NCBI GenBank assembly: GCA_946479335.1
Contig: CAMLFP010000206.1
Span: forward strand, 1-9,606
Origin: an uncultured Archangium sp.
GTDB taxonomy: Bacteria > Myxococcota > Myxococcia > Myxococcales > Myxococcaceae
DNA length: 9,606 nt
Direction: 5' to 3'
Below, piece by piece: positions 1 through 6,890 of this stretch (positions within the stretch are counted from its first letter, which is position 1; the number at the start of each line of letters is the position of its first letter). The position numbers were made by a program, and so were the translations under genes. The notes beneath the pieces were generated by a model. That model was not told the origin of the DNA, did not search any database, and saw nothing but the letters and a program-made list of their open reading frames with translations.

Positions 1-966
1 GGCGCGATCTTCGAGCGCCTCCACCGCGAGCGAGGGGTCGCGCTGGTGCGCGTCGGCGAAACCGCGGGGCTCGGCGCCGCGGCGCTCGAAGACGCTGCCC
101 TGGGTGATCTCCGCGAGCACCCAGTCGTACGCGCCGCTGTTGACGATCGCGCCGCAGTACTCGCAGGTGTTGGCGGCGCCGCCGCTGAACTCCGCGCCGC
201 AGTTGGGGCACTTGCCTTCGATCAGCGCATGGCCGGCCCGGGTCGTCGCGCCGGGGCGGCGCACGAAGCTCCAGATCTCGATGAAGCGCTCGCTGTTTGC
301 GCGCCGGGCGAGGGCCAACGCCTGCTCGTCGGTGGCGTCGCGGGGCGCCTCGGCGTCGCGCAGTTCGGCGGTGACGCGCACGTGCAGCGTGTCGAACGAC
401 GGCGTCTGCTCCAGCCCGGCGATCTGCACGTCGACCACCATCGGGTCGGCGATCGCGTCGCGCACACCCTGGAGATCGATCAGCCCCAGCTGCACCGTCA
501 GCCGCTGGTAGGTCGCGTCGCTCAGGTACTTGCGCACCGGGTTGAGGTCGCGGCGGAACCACGCGTTCTGGATCGCGATGAACTGGGTGCTGACGCGCTC
601 GAAGAACTTGATGAGGTCGAAGCCCGGGTCGGTGCGCTGCAGCGTCTTCACCCAGGTGCTGGCCTCGGTGGCGCTGACGCGGGTGTTGCGCTCTCCGTCG
701 GCGCGCTCCATCGCTCGGCGCGTCGAGCCATCGGCGCGGCGCTGCTGGTTGAAGAAGTAGAAGATGGCGATGCCGATCACCAGGGGGATGCCGATCATCG
801 GGTGGCGGAACACCAGCCAGATCAACAGCTCGGCGATCGCGCCGCCGTCACCACCGCCGCTGCCGCCCGACGAGTGCGACCCCGAGTTGAAGTGTTCGCC
901 TCCGCCGACGCGCGCGAGCGCGGGCAGGGCGAGGAGCGGGAGCAGCCAGAGCAGACGGCGAGCCAT
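1..966 (-). CDS. Tim44-like domain, zinc-ribbon membrane protein (partial, C-terminus off the left edge)
   Basis: The minus-strand frame is open from an ATG at 966-964 to the window edge: 322 residues, no stop. Residues 1-19 look like a signal peptide (basic MARR, Leu-rich core, ALA before Arg19). A Gly/Ser-rich stretch follows (21-42), then a hydrophobic segment (about 46-72, ending FYFFNQQRR) that should anchor it in the inner membrane. Residues about 112-238 form a Tim44/NTF2-like domain starting DPGFDLIKFFERV. A zinc ribbon follows: CPNC at 253-256 and CEYC at 268-271. The last residues (DPSLAVEALEDRA, 310-322) resemble the start of the first domain, so a second copy may continue beyond the edge. 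NCBI calls such proteins zinc-ribbon domain-containing transport proteins, but transport is assumed from mitochondrial Tim44, not shown. An AGGG (978-975 on the minus strand) lies 8 nt before the ATG. The 308-aa ORF opposite lacks such features. Confidence 0.85.
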   Translation of the reverse strand, partial: MARRLLWLLPLLALPALARVGGGEHFNSGSHSSGGSGGGDGGAIAELLIWLVFRHPMIGIPLVIGIAIFYFFNQQRRADGSTRRAMERADGERNTRVSATEASTWVKTLQRTDPGFDLIKFFERVSTQFIAIQNAWFRRDLNPVRKYLSDATYQRLTVQLGLIDLQGVRDAIADPMVVDVQIAGLEQTPSFDTLHVRVTAELRDAEAPRDATDEQALALARRANSERFIEIWSFVRRPGATTRAGHALIEGKCPNCGAEFSGGAANTCEYCGAIVNSGAYDWVLAEITQGSVFERRGAEPRGFADAHQRDPSLAVEALEDRA

Positions 967-1035
967 TCGTGAGACCCTACTTCGCGCTACGCGCCAGGCG
1001 CGCGGCGATTTCAACGGTCTGCTACGAGCCGCCGC

Positions 1036-1803
1036 ATGAGCGAGATCATCATCGAGGCCCGCGGCCACTACGAGGTGTGGACGTTCAACGGCGAGGCGCG
1101 GCGCAACGCGCTCTCGGTGGCGTTCATGAAGGCCTTCGACGCCAACGTCGCGCGCGTGTCAGGCAAGGACCGCACGGTGCGCGCGGTGGTGATGCGCGGC
1201 GCCGGCGAGAAGGCGTTCTGCGCGGGCGCGGATCTCAAGGAGCGCGCCACGATGAGGCCCGAAGACGTGCCGGTGTTCCTCGCCGAGGTGCGCCGCATCT
1301 TCCGCGCCATCGAGCAGTCAGACACCGTCTTCATCGCGTACGTGAACGGCGTGGCCTTCGGCGGCGGCACCGAGCTCTCGCTGTGCTGCGATCTGCGCGT
1401 CATCGCGCCGCACGCGGAGATGGGCCTCACCGAGGTGAAGCTGGGCATCATCCCCGGGGCGGGCGGCACGCAGCGGCTGCCGCGGCTGGTGGGGCAGGGC
1501 GTGGCGAAAGATCTGATCCTCACCGGGCGGCGCGTGGGCGCAGAAGAGGCGCTCCGCATCGGGCTCGCGAATCGCATCGGCTCCCAGGCCGACGCCGAGG
1601 CGCTGGCGAAGGAGATCTCCGGCAACGCGCCCATCGCCGTCGCGCTGGCCAAGCACGCCATCGATGACGGCGCGCACGTGAGCCTCGACGCGGCGCTCAG
1701 CGTCGAGCAGGAGAAGTACGCGCACACGCTGACCACCGAAGATCGGCTCGAGGGGCTGGCCGCGTTCATCGAGAAGCGGCCGCCCAACTACCAGGGCAAG
1801 TAG
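1036..1803 (+). CDS. Enoyl-CoA hydratase/isomerase family protein, AUH/LiuC-like (probable methylglutaconyl-CoA hydratase)
   Basis: This 255-aa crotonase-fold protein has the usual length for a single-domain enoyl-CoA hydratase. The oxyanion-hole elements are the FCAGADLKE stretch (61-69) and the GGG at 109-111. Both catalytic glutamates known from rat mitochondrial hydratase are present: Glu113 in GGGTELS and Glu133 in GLTEVKLG, so a true hydratase is likely. The segment [13 protein letters not shown] (138-150) and the C-terminus [20 protein letters not shown] closely resemble AUH-type 3-methylglutaconyl-CoA hydratases (LiuC in bacteria), which interconvert 3-methylglutaconyl-CoA and HMG-CoA in leucine degradation. 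That substrate is an inference from remembered sequences; a general short-chain enoyl-CoA hydratase is the alternative. No clear Shine-Dalgarno sequence precedes the ATG. It is transcribed divergently from the Tim44-like gene, 69 bp away, and its stop lies 1 bp from the stop of the convergent plsC-like gene. No other liu genes are in the window. Confidence 0.9.
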   Translation: MSEIIIEARGHYEVWTFNGEARRNALSVAFMKAFDANVARVSGKDRTVRAVVMRGAGEKAFCAGADLKERATMRPEDVPVFLAEVRRIFRAIEQSDTVFIAYVNGVAFGGGTELSLCCDLRVIAPHAEMGLTEVKLGIIPGAGGTQRLPRLVGQGVAKDLILTGRRVGAEEALRIGLANRIGSQADAEALAKEISGNAPIAVALAKHAIDDGAHVSLDAALSVEQEKYAHTLTTEDRLEGLAAFIEKRPPNYQGK

Positions 1804-1804
1804 C

Positions 1805-2590
1805 TCAGTCGAGCTCGGCGGGTTTGGAGATGCCCTCGAACCCGCGCGCGGCGGCGACGTCTTCTTTGTCTCCGCCGAGCCCGCCGATGGCGAGGTGCTG
1901 CTCGATCACCGCGTCGCGCGCCGCGCGCATCAGCGCGAGCTGGTTGTCACCGAACTGCTCGACGTCGATCGGCTTGCCGATGCTGACGTGAATCGGGCCG
2001 GGTTTGATGTTCCACGAGTTCTTGGGCATCAACACGCCGGAGCCGTCGATGGCGATGGGCACCACCGGCACGCGGGCCTGCATCGCCAGCGCGAAGGGGC
2101 CCTTCTTGAAGGGCAGAATCGTGCGGTTCTCGCTGCGCGTGCCTTCGGCGAACATCACCACGCTGACGCCGCCGCGGATGCGCTCGCCGGCGAGCTTGAG
2201 CGACTTGATGGCCGCGCGGTGGTTCGAGCGATCGATGAACACGAACTTCGCCAGCGTCATGTACCAGCCGCTGAACGGCACGTACTGCAGCACCTTCTTC
2301 GCCACGAAGCGGAAGTCGTGCGGCCAGAGCCCGAAGAACAACGCGGGGATGTCGATGGTGCTCTGGTGATTGCTGACGAAGATGTACGGCTGGCCCTTGA
2401 CGAGGTGCTCCTTGCCGGTGACGTGCAGCGTCGCGCCGCCCGCCCACAGCAGCAGCGGAGACCACCAGCGCTGCACGATGATCATCGACGCCGACGGGTT
2501 CAACGTCACCAGCATGAAGAGCACGGTGAACGGGAAGAAGAACGCGGTCGAGACCGCGGCGACGAACATGCAGAAGAGGTTGCGCAACAT
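1805..2590 (-). CDS. plsC: 1-acyl-sn-glycerol-3-phosphate acyltransferase (PlsC family)
   Basis: This enzyme would acylate lysophosphatidic acid to phosphatidic acid in phospholipid synthesis at the inner membrane. All four acyltransferase blocks are visible in the 261 residues. Block I is NHQSTID (74-80) with the catalytic HX4D pair His75/Asp80. Block II ends in FVFIDRS (116-122). Block III is FAEGTRS (147-153), for phosphate binding. Block IV is VPVVPIAI (174-181). An N-terminal hydrophobic segment (about 5-32) and a further one (40-56) would associate it with the membrane. The C-terminal 25-30 residues are low in similarity and family-variable. The ATG at 2590-2588 lies 4 bp after the stop of the TPR lipoprotein gene, with no Shine-Dalgarno sequence, so translation is probably coupled to that gene. 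Bacteria often carry several PlsC paralogues, so the housekeeping role is not certain; lysophospholipid or other acyl acceptors are possible. Confidence 0.92.
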   Translation of the reverse strand: MLRNLFCMFVAAVSTAFFFPFTVLFMLVTLNPSASMIIVQRWWSPLLLWAGGATLHVTGKEHLVKGQPYIFVSNHQSTIDIPALFFGLWPHDFRFVAKKVLQYVPFSGWYMTLAKFVFIDRSNHRAAIKSLKLAGERIRGGVSVVMFAEGTRSENRTILPFKKGPFALAMQARVPVVPIAIDGSGVLMPKNSWNIKPGPIHVSIGKPIDVEQFGDNQLALMRAARDAVIEQHLAIGGLGGDKEDVAAARGFEGISKPAELD

Positions 2591-2594
2591 GGCT

Positions 2595-3290
2595 TTACGG
2601 GGCGGTGAGTGCCTTGAAACCGGGGGAGTCGGAAATGAATTCGAACGCCGCGTCCTGCGCGATGAGACGGGCGTCCCACCGCGCGCCTTGCGCCACCTTG
2701 GCCTTCGCGAGGTGCGTCAACGTCTCCTCCGGCAACGCGCGCGCCGCCGCGACGTGCGCCAACCCGGGCTCCCCCAGCGCCGGCGGCAACGCCGAGAACA
2801 CCTTCGTCGCCTCGTCGTACTGCGCGTTCGTCAACAGCGCCGCCCCGAGCAGGTAGCGCGCCTCGTCGCCGGCGCCGAGGGTGCGCGCCAACTTGAGCGC
2901 CTCCACGTGATCGCCGCGCAGCAGCAGCGCGCGAACCCGCACCTGCGGGCTGGCGTTCACCTGCGCCAGCGCGGCCCCGGCGTCGTGGTTCTCGAGCGCG
3001 ACACGGGCCAGCCCGTCGGCAGCCTCGGCGTTCGCGGGGTCGAGCTTCGCCGCTTCGCTCCACGCGCGCTGGGCGGCCGCCAGATCACCGAGCGCCCACG
3101 CGGCGTACCCGAGCCGGGTGCGCGCCTGCACCGAGGTCGCGTCGGCGTCGGCGGCCTGCTGCCACTGCGCGCGCGCTTCCTTCCAGTCACCGAGCGCGGC
3201 GGCGGCGTCTCCGGCTTCGAGGCGCACCTCGACGGGCTTGCGGCACGCGCTCGACAGCATCAGCACAAGGAAGAAGGCAAAGCGCCGCAC
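2595..3290 (-). CDS. TPR-repeat lipoprotein of unknown function
   Basis: The protein has 231 residues from a GTG start at 3290-3288. This start is chosen because it opens directly onto a lipoprotein signal peptide: basic MRR, hydrophobic FAFFLVLML, then SSAC with the lipidated cysteine at 16. The -3 lipobox residue is Ser rather than the usual Leu, so lipidation is likely but not certain. The mature part is made of tetratricopeptide-type helix pairs at about 22-53, 54-87, 88-112, 115-140 and 141-172, with the typical AWALGDLAAAQRAWSEA and LDPANAEA pattern. The last residues (DAAFEFISDSPGFKALTAP) match the cap often seen at the end of bacterial TPR proteins. TPRs bind other proteins, so it is probably a periplasmic adaptor at the membrane; no partner can be named. 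It is the first gene of a two-gene unit with the plsC-like gene and is divergent from the deoxynucleoside kinase gene, 56 bp away. Confidence 0.82.
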   Translation of the reverse strand: MRRFAFFLVLMLSSACRKPVEVRLEAGDAAAALGDWKEARAQWQQAADADATSVQARTRLGYAAWALGDLAAAQRAWSEAAKLDPANAEAADGLARVALENHDAGAALAQVNASPQVRVRALLLRGDHVEALKLARTLGAGDEARYLLGAALLTNAQYDEATKVFSALPPALGEPGLAHVAAARALPEETLTHLAKAKVAQGARWDARLIAQDAAFEFISDSPGFKALTAP

Positions 3291-3346
3291 GTGCGCGCGG
3301 GTCTCTAGCAGAACTTGCGCTCGACTGACGCGACTCGCGGGAATAA

Positions 3347-3973
3347 GTGAGAGCGCTCGTGTCTGGTCAAAAGTTCATCGCGATCGCGGGCAACATCGGC
3401 GCCGGGAAGACCGAGCTGACCGCCTTTCTCTGCAAGAAATACGGCCTCAAGCCGTTCTACGAACCGAACGATCAGAACCCGTACCTGGCCGACTTCTACA
3501 AAGACATGAAGACCTGGGCGTTCCGCAGCCAGATCTTCTTCCTCACGCACAAGTTCCGCCTGCACCGCGAGCTGGAGCGCTCCAGCGGCACCTCGCTGCA
3601 AGACCGCACCATCTACGAAGACGCCGAGATCTTCGCGAAGAACCTCTACCGGCAGCGGTACATCGACAAGCGCGACTGGCAGACCTACTGGGAGCTGTAC
3701 GAGACCATCACCACCTCGCTCAAGCCGCCCGACCTGATGATCTACCTGCGCTGCCCGGTGAAGACGCTCAAGCAGCGCATCGCGCTCCGCGGCCGCAAGA
3801 TGGAAAAAGACATCCCCACCGCGTACTTGAACCGGCTCAACGGGCTCTACGAAGACTGGTTCACGCGCTACTCGATGAGCCCGGTGCTGGTGCTGCCCAC
3901 CGACACGCTCGACTACCTGACCAACCTCGTCGACCGCGTCGACCTCTTCCGGCAGATTGAGAAGCACCTGTGA
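3347..3973 (+). CDS. Deoxynucleoside kinase (dCK/dGK/dNK family)
   Basis: The enzyme transfers phosphate from ATP to the 5'-OH of a deoxynucleoside, the first step of dNTP salvage in the cytoplasm. The 208-aa protein has the full family layout: P-loop GNIGAGKT (15-22); Glu39 in YEP, matching the catalytic Glu in the (V/Y)EP motif; Gln62, the probable base-contacting glutamine; DRT (86-88), equivalent to the ERS/DRS motif of the animal enzymes; and an Arg-rich lid RIALRGRK (144-151). Substrate preference cannot be read reliably from the sequence. The start is uncertain. GTG at 3347 has a GGGA a few bases upstream; a second GTG at 3359 (giving MSGQKFIAIAGN) has GAGAG 5-9 bases upstream and puts the P-loop at a more usual distance from the N-terminus. 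It is the first gene of the five-gene operon, and its TGA overlaps the next GTG start as GTGA (3970-3973). Confidence 0.9.
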   Translation: MRALVSGQKFIAIAGNIGAGKTELTAFLCKKYGLKPFYEPNDQNPYLADFYKDMKTWAFRSQIFFLTHKFRLHRELERSSGTSLQDRTIYEDAEIFAKNLYRQRYIDKRDWQTYWELYETITTSLKPPDLMIYLRCPVKTLKQRIALRGRKMEKDIPTAYLNRLNGLYEDWFTRYSMSPVLVLPTDTLDYLTNLVDRVDLFRQIEKHL

Positions 3974-5166
3974 CCACGTCGTACAAAGAGGTCTACCTGG
4001 TCGCCACCGAGGCCGCGGAGCCGCTCGCGCCCGAGGTGGTCCGGGAGGCCTTCGAGGGCGAGGAGGTCGACCTCAACTTCGACGAACCCGGCGTGTGGTT
4101 GATCGTCAAGTCAGACACCACGCGCGTCGAGGTGCGCTTCGAGACCCGCCTCGACCCCCTGGGGTGGACACCTGATCTCCTCGTCGGCACGCCGGAGCTG
4201 CGCGAACGGCTCGCGGCCGCGCGCGGCTTCTACCGCGTCAGCTACGAGCCGGGGAAACCCCAGCCCAGCGTCGCCTGCTTCGAAGCGCTGTGGAGCGTGC
4301 GGGTGCTCGTCGATCTCACCGATGGCGTGGCGATCGACACCACCAGCTTCAAGCTCCACGCGCCGATGGACGTCGAGGAGATCACCGAGCTCGACTTCGA
4401 CATCCGCGACCACCTCACGGTGCACGCGCAGGTGATGGGCGAGGGCGAGCGCCAGATCTGGGTGCACACCCACGGCATGGCGAAGTTCGGCGCGATGGAC
4501 GTCGAGATGTTCCACATCTCCGAGGCCGATCTCTCCGCCGCGGAGACGTTCTTCTACGAGCTCGCGAGCGACCTCGCGTTCGGAGAAGGGCCCACGCCGC
4601 GCCAGCCGGTGTCGACCAGCGTCGGGCTCGGCTTCCAACTGCTCCCCAGCAACGAGGCGCGCTCCAACCTCTATGGCGTCGACCCCGACACCTTCGTCGG
4701 GCACTCGCCGGCCTCGTACCTCGCGGTCGTCACGCCCGAGGGCCGGCACGCGATGTCGGAGATCCTCCAGCACTACCGCGATCGCTTCACCGCCGAGAGC
4801 GACGCGGAGGCCGAGAAGAAGCAGAGCGAGGCCACCCGGCAGCTGCCGCTCTTCAAGGGCCGCTTCTTGCGCAAGGGGTTGATGGAGCCGCTCACCTTCC
4901 TGGTGCGCGCGCCGTTCGAGGTGCATCCCGAAGGTGCCAGGGCCGACGCCGAGCAGGAGCAACTCTGGGTCGAAGTCGTACAGTGGGGTGAAGATTCACT
5001 GATTGGGAAGCTGGTGGAGGGTGGCACGCGCACCTCGGAGTGGCGGAAGGGGTCGCACGTGGAGGTCGACGACGCGCAGATCAACGCGCTCGCCGTGGCG
5101 CGTGAAGGGCGGCAACTTGAACCTGACGAGATGGAGCGCCTGCTCCAACTGGAACGTCCCGCGTAA
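3970..5166 (+). CDS. Uncharacterised protein with DUF2314-like C-terminal region
   Basis: The function of this 398-aa protein is not known. It has no signal peptide or membrane segment and is acidic, so it is probably cytoplasmic. The N-terminal two thirds form a mixed alpha/beta region. A notable motif, WVHTHGMAKFG (164-174), is followed by a DVEMFHIS strand, a pattern I associate with DUF4026/DUF2314-type proteins. Residues about 275-292 are charged and helical (SDAEAEKKQSEATR), acting as a linker. The C-terminal part (about 308-375), with LWVEVVQWGEDSLIGKL and WRKGSHVEVDDAQI, resembles DUF2314. These family links come from memory of motif shape and are tentative. The GTG start overlaps the kinase stop by 4 bp, with GAGAAG (3959-3964) 5 bases upstream, so the two proteins are probably made in a coupled way. 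The FHA gene follows after 17 bp. Confidence 0.75.
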   Translation: MTTSYKEVYLVATEAAEPLAPEVVREAFEGEEVDLNFDEPGVWLIVKSDTTRVEVRFETRLDPLGWTPDLLVGTPELRERLAAARGFYRVSYEPGKPQPSVACFEALWSVRVLVDLTDGVAIDTTSFKLHAPMDVEEITELDFDIRDHLTVHAQVMGEGERQIWVHTHGMAKFGAMDVEMFHISEADLSAAETFFYELASDLAFGEGPTPRQPVSTSVGLGFQLLPSNEARSNLYGVDPDTFVGHSPASYLAVVTPEGRHAMSEILQHYRDRFTAESDAEAEKKQSEATRQLPLFKGRFLRKGLMEPLTFLVRAPFEVHPEGARADAEQEQLWVEVVQWGEDSLIGKLVEGGTRTSEWRKGSHVEVDDAQINALAVAREGRQLEPDEMERLLQLERPA

Positions 5167-5172
5167 GTCGTG

Positions 5173-5178
5173 AAGGAG
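5173..5178 (+). promoter_or_regulatory. Shine-Dalgarno site of the FHA-regulator gene
   Basis: AAGGAG lies 5 bases before the ATG at 5184, in the 17-bp gap after the previous stop. It is the best ribosome-binding site in the window and fixes this start. The neighbouring genes have weak sites or rely on overlap coupling. Confidence 0.85.
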
Positions 5179-5183
5179 CCTCA

Positions 5184-6890
5184 ATGGCCGCGCTGTTGTT
5201 GCTGACGGGCCCGCAGGCTGGGCGCCGGCTCGAAGTGCAGGGTGAGGTCTCCATCGGCCGCAGCCCGTCGTGCACCATCGCGCTCGAAGACGCGAAGGTG
5301 TCGCGCAAGCACGTGCAGTTGATCGTCGAAGACGGTCAGGCGCGCGTGAGCGATCTCGGGTCGCGCAACGGCACGCTGGTCAACGGCGAGAAGCTGGAGG
5401 CCGAGAGCACGCTGCTGCCCGGCGATCGGCTGCAGGTCGGCGACTCCACCATCGTGTTCGAGCCCTCGGCGCGCGCGTCGCTGTCTGATCGCGAGGCGAG
5501 CGGTGAGGCGCACGCCAGCCCGGTGGAGGAGCTGATCCCCGCGACGGGCGCGGTCGCCGGGCTGTACCACGCGGGCGTGGCGCTGATCTCCGCGACCTCC
5601 GAGGCGATGGTGCTGCGCCGCGCCGCGGAAGAGCTGGGTCGCAGCGTGAACGCCGAGAAGTCGGCCGCGTTGCTGGGCGGCACCGAGGGGCTGATGACCG
5701 CCGCCGTCGTCGGCGCCGATTCGGTCGAGGTGCCGCGCTCGCTGGTGCGCGGCGCGCTGGAGCGCAAAGAAGCCGGCCGCGTGAAGGGCCTGTTGTGCGC
5801 GCCGCTGATCGCCTCGGGCGGTGCGCCCTTCGGGTTGCTGTACGCCGAGCGCCCGGAGGCCTTCGGCGAAGAGGAGCAGCGCACCATCGCCGCGCTGGGG
5901 CGGTTGGCGGGCGAGGCCATCACCTCGGTGCGCGGGCGCAGCGACGGCATCGCGCCGGTGGTGACATTGATCGGCAGCAGCCGGCCGTTCCGCAAGACGG
6001 TGGACACCGCCCGTCGCGCGGCGTCGGCGCCGGAGAACGTCGTCATCTTCGGCGAGCCCGGCACCGGGCGTGCGCAGATGGCGCGCTACATCCACAGCCG
6101 CTCCGGGCGCGCCCTGGGCCCGTTGCTCTCGGTCGACTGCCGCCTGCCGAACGTGGAGCTGGAGGAGCTGCTCTTCGGCCGCACCAGCGCGCCGGGCGTG
6201 CCGCCGCAGTCGTCGGCGTTGCTCAAGGCCGATGGCGGCGTGCTGTTGCTGCAGAACATCGACGCGCTGCCGAAGCACCTCGCTGATCGCCTCGCGCGCC
6301 TGGTCTCGAAGAAGGTCGCGCCGGCGCGGCAGGGCGGCGAGGAGCCCGTCGATGTCCGCGTGATGGTGACCGCCCGGGACCGCGCCGAGGCGCTGCAGGC
6401 GCGCGGCGAGATGGAGCCGGCGCTGGCGCGCGCGTTGGTCGGCATCGAATTGGAGACCCTGCCGCTGCGCGAGCGGAAGGCTGACGTGCCCGCGCTGCTG
6501 GAGTGGTTCTGGTCGGAGCTGGGCCGCACCCGCCGCAAGGAGTCACCGCGGCTCTCGCCCGACGCGAAGCGGTTGCTCTCGGAGCACGAGTGGCCCGGCA
6601 ACGTCGAGGAGCTGCGGCTGTTGGCCGAGCGGCTCTCGGTGCTCTACAGCGGCGGGGAGATCACCGCGCTGCACCTGCCTCCGGAGATCTCCGGCGGCGG
6701 CGTCACCGTGCAGACCGAAGCCACGCTGGCCGAGCGCATTTCGCGGCTGGAGCGCGACGCGATCTCCGAGGCGCTGCGCGCGGCGAACGGCAAGAAGATC
6801 CGCGCGGCGGCGGCGCTGGGCATCAGCCGCCCCACGTTGGACAAGAAGATCGAAGACTACGGACTGGTCGTGGAGAAACGTCGCGCGTGA
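5184..6890 (+). CDS. FHA-GAF-AAA+-Fis regulator with a degenerate sigma54-activator core
   Basis: The 568-aa protein has the architecture of myxobacterial FHA-type enhancer-binding proteins. Residues 1-95 are an FHA domain with the phosphothreonine-contact residues intact (GR 25-26, SRKH 40-43, RNGT 61-64). Residues about 130-250 are GAF-like. Residues about 262-500 align with the sigma54-activator AAA+ core, and 537-561 form a Fis-type helix-turn-helix (AAAALGISRPTLDKKI). The ATPase is broken at every key site. Walker A reads GEPGTGRA (290-297, Lys to Arg). Walker B reads LLLQNI (354-359), where LFLDEI is expected. The GAFTGA loop is absent, replaced by a shorter SAPGVPPQSS segment (335-344). 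WPGNVEEL (470-477) has Glu for the sensor II Arg, and no FRxDLYYRL is seen. It probably binds DNA and reads Ser/Thr kinase signals but cannot remodel sigma54 polymerase. It is fourth-base-coupled (GTGA) to the PsuG gene. Confidence 0.9.
   Translation: MAALLLLTGPQAGRRLEVQGEVSIGRSPSCTIALEDAKVSRKHVQLIVEDGQARVSDLGSRNGTLVNGEKLEAESTLLPGDRLQVGDSTIVFEPSARASLSDREASGEAHASPVEELIPATGAVAGLYHAGVALISATSEAMVLRRAAEELGRSVNAEKSAALLGGTEGLMTAAVVGADSVEVPRSLVRGALERKEAGRVKGLLCAPLIASGGAPFGLLYAERPEAFGEEEQRTIAALGRLAGEAITSVRGRSDGIAPVVTLIGSSRPFRKTVDTARRAASAPENVVIFGEPGTGRAQMARYIHSRSGRALGPLLSVDCRLPNVELEELLFGRTSAPGVPPQSSALLKADGGVLLLQNIDALPKHLADRLARLVSKKVAPARQGGEEPVDVRVMVTARDRAEALQARGEMEPALARALVGIELETLPLRERKADVPALLEWFWSELGRTRRKESPRLSPDAKRLLSEHEWPGNVEELRLLAERLSVLYSGGEITALHLPPEISGGGVTVQTEATLAERISRLERDAISEALRAANGKKIRAAAALGISRPTLDKKIEDYGLVVEKRRA

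Noticed and set aside
46..972. Plus-strand 308-aa open frame opposite the Tim44-like gene
   Set aside because: It is antisense to a frame with a signal peptide, membrane segment and CxxC zinc ribbon. Its own translation is Ala/Arg/Gly-biased with no recognisable domain, as expected from high-GC shadow frames.
3291..3346. Possible sigma70 promoter (TTGCGC near 3315, GAATAA near 3341) for the operon
   Set aside because: The spacer would be 20 bases and the -10-like element runs into the GTG start. A promoter must exist nearby, but this one cannot be supported.
3305..3967. Minus-strand 220-aa open frame
   Set aside because: It is entirely antisense to the deoxynucleoside kinase gene, whose P-loop and DRT motifs are unambiguous.
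4111..4962. Minus-strand 283-aa open frame opposite the uncharacterised 398-aa gene
   Set aside because: The plus-strand gene has a coupled start, a GAGAAG site and balanced composition. The antisense frame has none of these and is rich in His, Arg, Leu and Glu, as shadows here are.
5181..6278. Minus-strand 365-aa open frame
   Set aside because: It lies opposite the FHA and AAA+ regions, which have clear motifs and a strong Shine-Dalgarno sequence. The antisense product is low-complexity (Arg, Gln, Ala, His rich).
6503..6886. Upstream extension of the PsuG frame into the FHA-regulator gene
   Set aside because: PsuG proteins are about 300 residues. The GTG at 6887 gives that length and a GTGA overlap; the upstream part is a shadow of the AAA+/Fis region.
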